This document shows, piece after piece, positions 1 to 5,804 of a stretch of 39,559 nt of DNA. The notes under the pieces were generated by a model. It was not told the DNA's origin and did not search any database. It worked only from the letters and a program-made list of their open reading frames with translations. The DNA is from Prolixibacteraceae bacterium (GTDB lineage: Bacteria > Bacteroidota > Bacteroidia > Bacteroidales > Prolixibacteraceae). The stretch lies in NCBI GenBank assembly GCA_019163175.1, contig JAFLKN010000071.1:1-39559 (forward strand), given 5' to 3'. The translations under genes and the position numbers were made by a program. Each line of letters opens with the position of its first letter. Within the stretch, counting starts at the first letter, position 1.

Positions 1-262
1 CTTCAGGTATTTTTCTTTGATTCCCGGTTCCAAGGCAGTCAGGACATTTCATCATTTTACCGTGAGATTTTTGGAATAATGCCGGATTGTCTTCCCGGTC
101 AGGATCTTCAAGCATTCGTTTAAATTGAAGTGCACGGTCGCGCATTTCTATTGATCCAACCTGATGGTCGAGCATGGCGCCAAAAGCTTCGCGCACCAGA
201 AATAACGTTTCACGGTCCATCCGGAGCGACTGTTCGTTGTGGTCTGTTTTAGTGAGTTTCAT
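1..262 (-). CDS. Partial small protein with CxxCxGxG motif
   Basis: An open frame starts with ATG at 262 on the minus strand and runs off the left edge, giving 87 visible residues. The N-terminal two thirds is charged and probably helical. Near the edge it carries CPDCLGTG, one copy of the CxxCxGxG zinc-binding signature known from DnaJ-type zinc fingers; a single copy suggests a small zinc ribbon rather than DnaJ. It lies 7 bp after the stop of the gene at 270-707 and in the same direction, so it is probably the next gene of that small-gene operon. Function unknown. Confidence 0.6.
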   Translation of the reverse strand, partial: MKLTKTDHNEQSLRMDRETLFLVREAFGAMLDHQVGSIEMRDRALQFKRMLEDPDREDNPALFQKSHGKMMKCPDCLGTGNQRKIPE

Positions 263-269
263 TGATATA

Positions 270-707
270 TTATTTTGATTTGGTTTTATGAATTCTCGCA
301 AACTCTTTAAAAAGACGGTTTGATTCCTTTTCAATTTTTGATATCAATGCTGCTGGAGTTTCAGCATATACATATTCAATTCTACAGTGGCCAGGGTGGT
401 GTTGATATCCAGAAATTTCACCATTCGAATCAAACTTAAAATTGTCACAGATTGGAATATGAATTTCTGCTAAAAATCCAAATAGTTCAAAATCACATAC
501 TGCTTCGAAAATATCTTCCTTATACTCTTCAAAATATTGTGACTTAAATATTTCTGGAAATAGTTTATTCCATACTCTATCGTCAAAATATTCAACCATT
601 TCTATTAATTCGCTTGTATTTTCAAGTACTGAAGCGATCCATATTAGTTTGTTAATATGAGCTCCTCGTGTATCTTCAAATCTTTTAACTGCATTTTTAT
701 TCGTCAT
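270..707 (-). CDS. Hypothetical protein, 145 aa
   Basis: I do not recognise a family. The protein is acidic and aromatic-rich in the middle (residues about 40-85) with a Lys-rich C-terminal helix; there is no signal peptide or membrane segment, so it is probably cytoplasmic. It starts 1 bp after the stop of the upstream gene at 709-984, which shows it belongs to a leftward operon of small genes. The DNA is more AT-rich than that of its operon neighbours, which may mean a separate origin (a cargo gene in the mobile element). A role in the element is inferred from context only. Confidence 0.6.
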   Translation of the reverse strand: MTNKNAVKRFEDTRGAHINKLIWIASVLENTSELIEMVEYFDDRVWNKLFPEIFKSQYFEEYKEDIFEAVCDFELFGFLAEIHIPICDNFKFDSNGEISGYQHHPGHCRIEYVYAETPAALISKIEKESNRLFKEFARIHKTKSK

Positions 708-708
708 T

Positions 709-984
709 TTATTGGTTTTGGAGGTTAATAAATTCGTTCATTAATTTTTCGAATCCCGGATAGCTTTCGTTTGGAATAAGGGTCTTGATCCTGTCGTGGT
801 TTCGTTCAAAAAATCCCCTCATTTTCTCGTCGCTATCATACTTGTAATAATCCAGGTACTTCTTTAAATGTTCCCTGGCTTGCCTAACTGCTGCCTGATC
901 GACACGTGTATAACCTTTCTTTTCGATCTTGTTTTGAATGCTGATCAACTTCAGGATATATCGTTTGGCATCGGCGGCATACAT
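709..984 (-). CDS. Hypothetical small helical protein, 91 aa
   Basis: A basic, mostly helical protein with no signal peptide, membrane segment or familiar motif. It sits in the leftward operon, 3 bp downstream of the gene at 988-1197 and 1 bp before the gene at 270-707. Tight packing of several proteins under 100 residues is typical of phage or integrative-element early regions, but the sequence itself does not reveal a function. Confidence 0.6.
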   Translation of the reverse strand: MYAADAKRYILKLISIQNKIEKKGYTRVDQAAVRQAREHLKKYLDYYKYDSDEKMRGFFERNHDRIKTLIPNESYPGFEKLMNEFINLQNQ

Positions 985-987
985 GGC

Positions 988-1197
988 TCAGGGGTTTATA
1001 ATTATTCCAATCATTTCATCACGTAGCCTGATGACAGTAAGTTCTTCGTTAACCGGAATCATGGCCAGATTCATTGCAAGAGCAAACTCTTCGTGTTCCA
1101 AACAAATGCGGTCAATTTCGCGGGCAATAGCCGGAAGATCTCCGCCATACACAATGCTGCTGTTGTGTTCACCAATTTTGATCTGTAGTGTAGTCAT
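988..1197 (-). CDS. Hypothetical small protein, 69 aa
   Basis: Unrecognised. The N-terminus alternates hydrophobic and polar residues (a beta-strand pattern), followed by an acidic helical stretch around residues 25-40 and a hydrophobic C-terminus. Its start overlaps the stop of the upstream gene at 1194-1412 by 4 nt (ATGA-type overlap), implying translational coupling in the leftward operon. Confidence 0.55.
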   Translation of the reverse strand: MTTLQIKIGEHNSSIVYGGDLPAIAREIDRICLEHEEFALAMNLAMIPVNEELTVIRLRDEMIGIIINP

Positions 1198-1412
1198 GAT
1201 CTTGATTTTCTGAGTTCTGTGTCAATACGGTTAAACATTTTGTCGCACAAAGCGCGTTCTGGCTTGAATACTTCAGCATCTATAAGCTTATTGTGCTTCA
1301 GTTGAACCAATCCACACTGGAGTAATTCCATTTCCTGATCAGTTAAATCATGAAGCGCGAAGGTGGCCGATGCACCTGGCACAATTGGTTTTGATGTAAT
1401 TTCTGCATACAT
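1194..1412 (-). CDS. Hypothetical small protein, 72 aa
   Basis: Unrecognised. This is the first gene of the tight leftward run (1412 down to 1). The 274 nt before it hold no gene but contain a 9-bp inverted repeat (1441-1475) and a tRNA-like sequence (1492-1558). A helical segment around residues 22-50 contains LTDQEMELLQCG. There is no signal peptide. It is probably part of the mobile element. Confidence 0.55.
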   Translation of the reverse strand: MYAEITSKPIVPGASATFALHDLTDQEMELLQCGLVQLKHNKLIDAEVFKPERALCDKMFNRIDTELRKSRS

Positions 1413-1440
1413 AGTTTTAGGTATTTGTTTGTTTTTGGTG

Positions 1441-1475
1441 AAATCGGGGCACCGTTAAGGATTATACCCCGATTT
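1441..1475. repeat. 9-bp inverted repeat (hairpin)
   Basis: AAATCGGGG (1441-1449) and CCCCGATTT (1467-1475) are perfect complements around a 17-nt loop. It lies between the tRNA-like sequence and the first gene of the leftward operon. No long T-run follows on the minus strand, so it is not a convincing intrinsic terminator for leftward transcription; it could instead be a leader structure or processing site. Confidence 0.45.
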
Positions 1476-1491
1476 TGCTATATCCACCGTG

Positions 1492-1558
1492 TGCCTGACT
1501 CTGGATTCGAACCAGCGATCACTTATTTAATAAGTAGATCTACCCTATGTACTCAGGC
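1492..1558 (-). tRNA. Degenerate tRNA-like sequence, possible UAA anticodon
   Basis: Read on the minus strand, 67 nt begin with GCCTGAG and end with GTCAGGC plus a discriminator A, a 7-bp acceptor-like stem with one mismatch. U8 and A9 are present. A canonical T arm (CTGG, TTCGAAT, CCAG) lies in the right place. The middle can fold as a 5-bp anticodon stem with a 7-nt loop ATTAAAT, which would place UAA as the anticodon. Against a normal tRNA: it is shorter than usual, the D arm does not pair properly, position 32 is A, there is no long variable arm as expected for Leu, and no encoded CCA. It may be an atypical mobile-element tRNA, a decayed tRNA, or an attachment-site relic. Confidence 0.4.
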
Positions 1559-1686
1559 TCCTGTCGGTCTTTCCCGTCTGCCAGCATTATAAAGCGTGGA
1601 GTTAACCACCTGCTTTTCAATTTCAATTTGGTTATTTTTTCATTTCGGGCTCCTTTCGTTCAGTTGGTTTGGTATATCAATCAAGT

Positions 1687-2250
1687 TCAAATTCCTAATT
1701 GAGTTGCCATCGCAATAAGCGCAACCGTGTTTGTTACCTCAAATTTTTCGTGTAGTTTGCTTACCCGCGATTTAATTGCCGGAAGCGACATATAGAGTGA
1801 TTCGGCAGTTTGCTCCATGCTTTTGCCCTGCATCAGCGACCGGATTGTTTCAATCTCGAATGATCGTAAACCCGAAGCACGGCCACACAATAGGCCACGG
1901 TGTGGGCAGTTGCTTTCGGAGCACATGTTATTGAAGGCATCAGGAGTGAAGCTGTCACCAACGATATCCGAAACATGGTCTAGTCCTCCAACCACGCATC
2001 GATACCAACGATCGAACGATTCTGAAGCCTTTTTAACTCCAATTTTAGATAAGTAAGCCAGGCTTTGCTTGTCGTTTAAAAAAGCCTTCCAGATAGGTTG
2101 CTGAATTGAAGAGTCACATTCGTCGAATCGGCGAACATCTGCATGGGCAATTACCCATTTTTCATTTTCGTACCAAAACGGTTCCATTCCGTTACCGAAT
2201 ATTCCGGCTGGTATTGGTGATTTGTCTTTTTTTAGTAAATTTGTCTCCAT
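1687..2250 (-). CDS. LuxR-type HTH regulator with Cys cluster
   Basis: A 187-residue protein from ATG at 2250; a longer frame uses a GTG at 2343 but would overlap the upstream gene, so I prefer 2250. Residues about 130-185 form a LuxR/FixJ-type HTH (IETIRSLMQGKSMEQTAESL, then KSRVSKLHEKF). Just before it is a Cys/His cluster (C110, C115, H117, C122) that could bind metal. The N-terminal 100 residues match no sensor domain I know, and there is no receiver domain. Similar Cys-cluster-plus-LuxR proteins are, from memory, frequent in Bacteroidota mobile elements. It is probably a transcriptional activator of the leftward element genes; that role is inferred. Confidence 0.7.
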   Translation of the reverse strand: METNLLKKDKSPIPAGIFGNGMEPFWYENEKWVIAHADVRRFDECDSSIQQPIWKAFLNDKQSLAYLSKIGVKKASESFDRWYRCVVGGLDHVSDIVGDSFTPDAFNNMCSESNCPHRGLLCGRASGLRSFEIETIRSLMQGKSMEQTAESLYMSLPAIKSRVSKLHEKFEVTNTVALIAMATQLGI

Positions 2251-2265
2251 AAATATTTGATTTAT

Positions 2266-2310
2266 AAACCCGCACGATTTGTCGAAGATGAATGCGGGTT
2301 TTGTTTTTTT
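2266..2310. repeat. 9-bp inverted repeat followed by T-run
   Basis: AAACCCGCA (2266-2274) and TGCGGGTTT (2293-2301) are perfect complements with an 18-nt loop, and on the plus strand are followed by TGTTTTTTT. It sits between the RHH gene and the LuxR-type gene, which are both leftward. In shape it is a rightward intrinsic terminator, possibly stopping antisense transcription. On the minus strand it could act as an attenuating hairpin between the two genes. Confidence 0.5.
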
Positions 2311-2497
2311 ACTGTGGCTGTAAATCTTTTTCAAGCCTTTCACTTATTGCCAGTTTGATATATTGTGAATCACTCATATTCATTTTGCTGGCATTTTCAT
2401 TCACATCAAGCTTCATTTGAGCCGGAACCTTAATACTAATCCTTGCTTCATTTCGCTGAATTAGAAGATTCATCCTTTTTACTGTTGTGGCGGTCAT
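2309..2497 (-). CDS. Ribbon-helix-helix DNA-binding protein, 62 aa
   Basis: After a short basic N-terminus, residues about 19-25 (RISIKVP) form a beta-strand with the alternating pattern of Arc/CopG-type proteins, followed by two helices with MSDSQYIKLAISERLEK, the usual second helix. It is the first leftward gene from the divergent promoter at 2498-2586 and faces the XRE repressor. This position suits an early regulator (Ner/Cro-like) or an antitoxin-type autoregulator; no toxin partner is visible next to it, so the former is more likely. It is cytoplasmic and probably dimeric. Confidence 0.7.
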   Translation of the reverse strand: MTATTVKRMNLLIQRNEARISIKVPAQMKLDVNENASKMNMSDSQYIKLAISERLEKDLQPQ

Positions 2498-2525
2498 ACT
2501 TTATTAATACATTAGTAGGACAATG

Positions 2526-2582
2526 TTAGATATTATCTAATTAATAAGCAAGAAAATATCTAACTAAAATTAGATATTTTCT
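2526..2582. promoter_or_regulatory. Repeated TTAGATA operator half-sites in divergent promoter
   Basis: Two symmetric elements lie between the divergent RHH and XRE genes. The first, TTAGATATTATCTAA (2526-2540), is a perfect 7-bp inverted repeat with a 1-nt centre. The second has 13-bp arms (2551-2563 and 2570-2582) around CTAAAA, and each arm contains the same TTAGATA half-site. The last arm ends 4 nt before the XRE ATG at 2587. Four copies of one half-site, adjacent to the repressor start, are what an autoregulated lysogeny-type operator looks like. That the XRE protein is the binder is inferred. Confidence 0.65.
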
Positions 2583-2586
2583 AAGT

Positions 2587-2985
2587 ATGAGCGTAAAATT
2601 AAGATTATCAGCGTTTTTAGAATTAAATAAAATTTCACAAAAGGAAATAAGTGAGCTTCTTGGGATAAAGCCTGGTACAATAAGTGGAATAATTAGCGGC
2701 AAGTCTAAAATTACGACCGATCAATTAGCAATACTAGCGGCTCATTTTAATAATTTAGATTTAAGATGGCTTTTAACAGGAGAAGAATCCATTCCCATCA
2801 AATCTGAAGATGGAAACATTAGTTATTACAAAAACAACATATTAAATGTAGCCAATGAGCCATGCGCTAACTGTGCTATTCTTCAGAAAAAAATTGATAA
2901 TCTGAACGACAAATACATTTATCTGCTCGAAAATGGAGTTCCCAAAAAAGAGATCCCATCTACGAGTAGTAAAAAAATCGGGTAG
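2587..2985 (+). CDS. XRE-family (cI-like) transcriptional repressor
   Basis: 132 residues. The N-terminal 60 residues form an HTH_3/XRE domain (KISQKEISELLGIKPGTISG, then a second hydrophobic helix and LRWLLTGEE, a common ending of this domain in Bacteroidota). The C-terminal part has a CxxC (CANC) and a predicted short coiled coil (LQKKIDNLNDKYIYLLENG), probably for dimerisation. There is no peptidase (LexA-type) domain, so induction would not be by RecA-driven self-cleavage. It is divergent from the RHH/LuxR operon across the operator array at 2526-2582. Probable role: master repressor of the mobile element. Confidence 0.8.
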   Translation: MSVKLRLSAFLELNKISQKEISELLGIKPGTISGIISGKSKITTDQLAILAAHFNNLDLRWLLTGEESIPIKSEDGNISYYKNNILNVANEPCANCAILQKKIDNLNDKYIYLLENGVPKKEIPSTSSKKIG

Positions 2986-3064
2986 TTTGCAAAAGTACCA
3001 ATTTGAGTTGCCGCTAGTATGGTGGGCTGGAGATGAAATTAATGTTATAGAAATTGTTGAATAA
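2933..3064 (+). CDS. Possible 43-aa protein overlapping the repressor end
   Basis: ATG at 2933 opens a frame offset from the repressor gene, overlaps its last 53 nt, and continues 79 nt past its stop to TAA at 3062-3064. The product is basic at the N-terminus, then reads SLQKYQFELPLVWWAG and an acidic hydrophobic tail. The part beyond the repressor stop has no stop codon and a plausible protein composition, and the next gene starts 12 nt later. It may be a true small gene in the operon, or the tail of a longer ancestral repressor reached by frameshift. Confidence 0.4.
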   Translation: MEFPKKRSHLRVVKKSGSLQKYQFELPLVWWAGDEINVIEIVE

Positions 3065-3076
3065 AAATTATATACT

Positions 3077-3394
3077 ATGATTGACAAAGAAAGTTTTCAA
3101 TGGATTTCTCCAAACGGTACTGAAACAGAACCGAAAAGTGTCGAACTTAAATATTTCTATTCTCCATCATTCAAATTTTGGGTGAAAGAAACAGACACAG
3201 ATGTTAAACCGAAACCATTAATGGCCATACTTTGCTATGAAATAACATCGCAAACAGGCCAAGTTGCGCACATGACATTTGCTGAATGTTTAGGAGAAAG
3301 CAATATGATTGATGTATACTGGATTCAAGGAACCAATTCAGAATGTACGGCTAGACATATGGATAGCGGGGAATTAACAAGGGATTCAGAATAA
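3077..3394 (+). CDS. Hypothetical protein, 105 aa
   Basis: Unrecognised family. No signal peptide or membrane segment; many aromatic and Thr/Glu residues suggest a small beta-rich cytoplasmic protein. It follows the repressor and the possible small gene at 2933-3064 in the same direction, so it is likely co-transcribed with the repressor and could be an immunity, exclusion or cargo gene. It is the last gene before the apparent edge of the mobile element. Confidence 0.6.
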   Translation: MIDKESFQWISPNGTETEPKSVELKYFYSPSFKFWVKETDTDVKPKPLMAILCYEITSQTGQVAHMTFAECLGESNMIDVYWIQGTNSECTARHMDSGELTRDSE

Positions 3395-3412
3395 CGTAGA
3401 GTATTTAGAACT

Positions 3413-3440
3413 GCGCCAACATTGCGCCAGTTCCGCGCCA
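3413..3440. repeat. Three GCGCCA direct repeats at exact 11-bp period
   Basis: GCGCCA occurs at 3413, 3424 and 3435, so all copies face the same side of the helix. No gene is present in 3395-3647. Phased short repeats are typical of protein-binding arrays such as recombinase arm sites or iterons. The place fits an element end: mobile-element genes lie to the left and housekeeping or secreted-protein genes to the right. The boundary role is inferred. Confidence 0.45.
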
Positions 3441-3533
3441 AAAGTGGCCTAAAAACGCCCGTTACAAAAGACTTAAATAATTGATTATGAGTATATCAAA
3501 AAATAATGCGAAGGTCTGGCCCCCGCTACTAGG

Positions 3534-3561
3534 AGCTCTGGTGAAAACCAGAGCTTTTTTT
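3534..3561 (+). terminator. Rho-independent terminator
   Basis: AGCTCTGGT, a GAAA tetraloop and ACCAGAGCT form a perfect 9-bp stem (3534-3555) followed by seven T. It would end rightward transcription from the repressor operon, although it lies about 140 nt after the last gene, with the phased GCGCCA repeats in between. Confidence 0.85.
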
Positions 3562-3579
3562 GTGCTTTTAAGTTTTCTG

Positions 3580-3619
3580 AAAAAAAATAAAAAGCTGTTT
3601 TAGTCTTACCCAAAACAGC
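3580..3619 (-). terminator. Leftward terminator of the secreted-protein pair
   Basis: On the minus strand GCTGTTTT (from 3619) and AAAACAGC (ending 3594) pair around a 10-nt loop and are followed by TTTTTATTTTTTTT. It lies 29 nt after the stop of the gene at 3648-4271 and, with the terminator at 3534-3561, makes a back-to-back pair between convergent transcription units. Confidence 0.75.
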
Positions 3620-3647
3620 CTTTCATATTAAATTGAAGCTTTTTACT

Positions 3648-4271
3648 CTACCTTATATTTCCTACCGAATTCTTTGCCGTATCATGTTTTGTTCGGGCTG
3701 CAACTACTTTGTATGTTCCTCTTTCTACGAGAAGACCAAAGTAAACTTGAACTTTCGCTGCATCTTTAGATACTCCGTCTAAGATCAAAGCCAATTCATA
3801 TTCTCCATCAGATAAATTCGAAGGCATTTTAAATTCATTTCCGGCATCGCGAACTTGCCATATTACCTTTCCGTTGCTGTAACCCGATACAGCTGCCGAA
3901 ATAACAGCACCTCCAGGCAATGCACCTCCCAATAAAGAAGCACCCTGCGCTATAGCACCTCCGGCGGAATGCAAGCCAGCATTTACTTTGGCCACTTCAG
4001 ATGATGGCATTTCAGAAACTTTGCTTTTGGCTGCATCTATCAGAAAACCTTGCTTGTTTGGAAAAATTACAAATGAACCCCCGGCGGCATGAAGTCCGGC
4101 ATTTACTTTTTCGCCAAAAGTAGCGCCCTGTGTTTGTTTCGAGACAGTTACATTCATCGAAATCCGGTTAGGCATTCCTCCGTTAATGTTATTCACTGAC
4201 TTCTCGGTCTGCCCAAACGACAGAACAACCGAACTAACTAATAAAACGAGCGTAATTGAAGCTTTTTTCAT
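3648..4271 (-). CDS. Secreted protein, paralogue of the upstream gene
   Basis: 207 residues with a clear signal peptide (about residues 1-20, cleavage after SFG). The mature part has SKQTQGATFGE, two copies of an AGLH(A/S)AGG motif (around residues 57-67 and 98-107), a Gly/Ala-rich hydrophobic stretch, an IFPN motif and a C-terminal beta-rich part with SDGEYELALIL. The upstream neighbour at 4296-4949 shares SKQTQGATFGE, IFPN and the (S/T)DG(E/S)Y block in the same order, so the two arose by duplication. They are 24 bp apart and form one leftward operon. Family and function are unknown; it is periplasmic or surface located. Confidence 0.75.
   Translation of the reverse strand: MKKASITLVLLVSSVVLSFGQTEKSVNNINGGMPNRISMNVTVSKQTQGATFGEKVNAGLHAAGGSFVIFPNKQGFLIDAAKSKVSEMPSSEVAKVNAGLHSAGGAIAQGASLLGGALPGGAVISAAVSGYSNGKVIWQVRDAGNEFKMPSNLSDGEYELALILDGVSKDAAKVQVYFGLLVERGTYKVVAARTKHDTAKNSVGNIR
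4111..4142. repeat. Direct repeat copy A, shared with 4810-4841
   Basis: A 32-nt stretch, identical to 4810-4841 except for one base, encodes the SKQTQGATFGE motif of the two tandem secreted proteins. The rest of the two genes has diverged strongly, so this segment is either under tight selection or has been homogenised by recombination. Confidence 0.7.
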
Positions 4272-4295
4272 GATTTGTAGTTTTTATGGGTGAAA

Positions 4296-4949
4296 CTATT
4301 GAACGGTTTTTGCATACGAAGCGGCGGCGGCTCCGCCACCTGTACCACTCAAACTGGAAACGGATGATATGGCATAATTTGTTCCCTGTTTTTCTAAGAA
4401 GAAATTGCCTCCAGCCTTTACGATCTTTCCTTTGGTTTTGCCTCTTAAATTATTTGAAGGTGTAACCTCGGTAGTTGTTGTCATTTCTTCGTTATCTGGT
4501 TCATACGAAATCTGAACCAGATAACTTCCGTCAGTCCAGTCAGCAGGTAATTCGTAGAAACGAATGTCTTTTTTGTCGATTCCCCGCATTTGTCCACCTG
4601 GATTTTTCCCGCCTTTTACAATAATTCCGCCAATAGGCGTACCTGCCATACGATTTTTAGATACCATTCCAGCCTCAACTTGTACAAAGCTTCCATTGGC
4701 TGGTTTAGTTTTGTAAGCAATCCCATTCGGAAAAATAACAGCTATTCCATCTTCCGTAGAAACAATTTCTATTTTGTTTCCTTTTATCGATCCATCCCAA
4801 CCCTTTCGCTCGCCAAAAGTAGCGCCCTGTGTTTGCTTCGAAATTCCATTTTCTTTGATACCTTTTTGATTCGTCGTTTCCACCTGTCCAAAGACAGATG
4901 AGAATGAACCTGTCAACAATAGAATGAGTAGAATTTTAGTTGTTTTCAT
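4296..4949 (-). CDS. Secreted protein, paralogue of the downstream gene
   Basis: 217 residues, signal peptide at about 1-22 (cleavage after VFG). The mature region contains SKQTQGATFGE, then VIFPNG, a Gly-rich segment with GGIIVKGGKNPGG, a LPADWTDGSYLVQISYE block and a Gly/Ala-rich C-terminus. It is the first gene of the two-gene operon. There are no enzyme motifs, lipobox or type IX tail. A structural or adhesive envelope role is possible but not shown. Confidence 0.75.
   Translation of the reverse strand: MKTTKILLILLLTGSFSSVFGQVETTNQKGIKENGISKQTQGATFGERKGWDGSIKGNKIEIVSTEDGIAVIFPNGIAYKTKPANGSFVQVEAGMVSKNRMAGTPIGGIIVKGGKNPGGQMRGIDKKDIRFYELPADWTDGSYLVQISYEPDNEEMTTTTEVTPSNNLRGKTKGKIVKAGGNFFLEKQGTNYAISSVSSLSGTGGGAAAASYAKTVQ
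4810..4841. repeat. Direct repeat copy B, shared with 4111-4142
   Basis: Second copy of the near-identical segment encoding SKQTQGATFGE; it differs from copy A only at 4836 (c instead of t). Confidence 0.7.
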
Positions 4950-5057
4950 GTAATTTTTATAAAGCTAGATTTACCTGCATCCTTCCCGCCGATCTGGTTT
5001 TTTGCGTTCATTACGATCAACAACAAATCTCGATTTGTTTAAGTTCCGGAATCGCAT

Positions 5058-5094
5058 AAAAAAAGCTGTTTCAGAATAAGTTGAAACAGCTTTT
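5058..5094 (-). terminator. Terminator after the DUF4395 gene
   Basis: AAAAGCTGTTTCA (5061-5073) and TGAAACAGCTTTT (5082-5094) pair over 13 bp with an 8-nt loop; on the minus strand the hairpin is followed by seven T. It lies 19 nt after the stop of the gene at 5114-5554. The stem resembles the one at 3594-3619 (AGCTGTTT core). Confidence 0.85.
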
Positions 5095-5113
5095 AACCAA
5101 GATAATTTATAAA

Positions 5114-5554
5114 CTACTTCTTATAAAAAGGAAGAATCAAATAGGTGTAAATCATACATCCGACACAGATGGCAAATAGAAATTCCAGACTTGCGAAAAA
5201 GATAAGCATACCGGAAATCACTATGGACGCAAGTTTCAAATCAAAAATGAATAATCCGGAAATTACAGCTGTCATTAAAAATCCTAAACGAGCAGCAAAA
5301 ATTTTTGGAGCTTTGTCAATAAGCTTAACCGGCAAACTTAGTGTATTACTTAAATAATGACTTGCAAAGTTTAGCGGGCTAAATTTTATTTCGGTAAAAG
5401 CACGAATAAAGAAGTCCGCCATCAGAAAAACGAGTAGAACAGCCGAATTCATTAAAAAAGCCAACAGAATGATTCCGATAGCAAACATGGCATTAAATCG
5501 AGTAACTTGTTCATTCACTCGTTGATCTGAAATTGGGCAAACTAAGTTCTTCAT
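5114..5554 (-). CDS. DUF4395 family membrane protein
   Basis: 146 residues from ATG at 5554; a TTG three codons upstream is less likely. The N-terminus MKNLVCPISDQRVNEQVTR matches the usual opening of DUF4395 proteins, followed by hydrophobic segments at about residues 25-48, 90-110 and 115-143 in an inner-membrane topology. DUF4395 has no established function; members often sit near thiol/redox or sulfur-related genes, but no such neighbour is present here. It is a single-gene unit closed by its own terminator. The 250 nt upstream hold no other gene that I can see. Confidence 0.75.
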   Translation of the reverse strand: MKNLVCPISDQRVNEQVTRFNAMFAIGIILLAFLMNSAVLLVFLMADFFIRAFTEIKFSPLNFASHYLSNTLSLPVKLIDKAPKIFAARLGFLMTAVISGLFIFDLKLASIVISGMLIFFASLEFLFAICVGCMIYTYLILPFYKK

Positions 5555-5804
5555 AACAATCAAATTTTAATTACTGTGTAAACATTTATTTCAGGATTTA
5601 GATTAATAAATCTCAAAATAAAAGACAAAAATGTATTTTATTTTGAATGATGTGTAACTATTCCCAAAAGAATTGCCTATTCTTAAAAAATAATTAAGAC
5701 TGCTATATCCATTAATTCTGAAAAATGGCCGGGATACTTTTATTACAGGGAGAAAATTCAAATCATATTTCTAACTTTATCGCTCCTAAATATTCAGAAA
5801 TAAG

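Noticed and set aside
2251-2343. N-terminal extension of the LuxR-type gene from GTG at 2343
   Set aside because: It would overlap the RHH gene and span the hairpin at 2266-2301; the ATG at 2250 gives a normal start.
1-3400. Mu-like transposable prophage
   Set aside because: The divergent repressor layout would fit, but no transposase A/B genes follow the early regulator, so the element type is left open.
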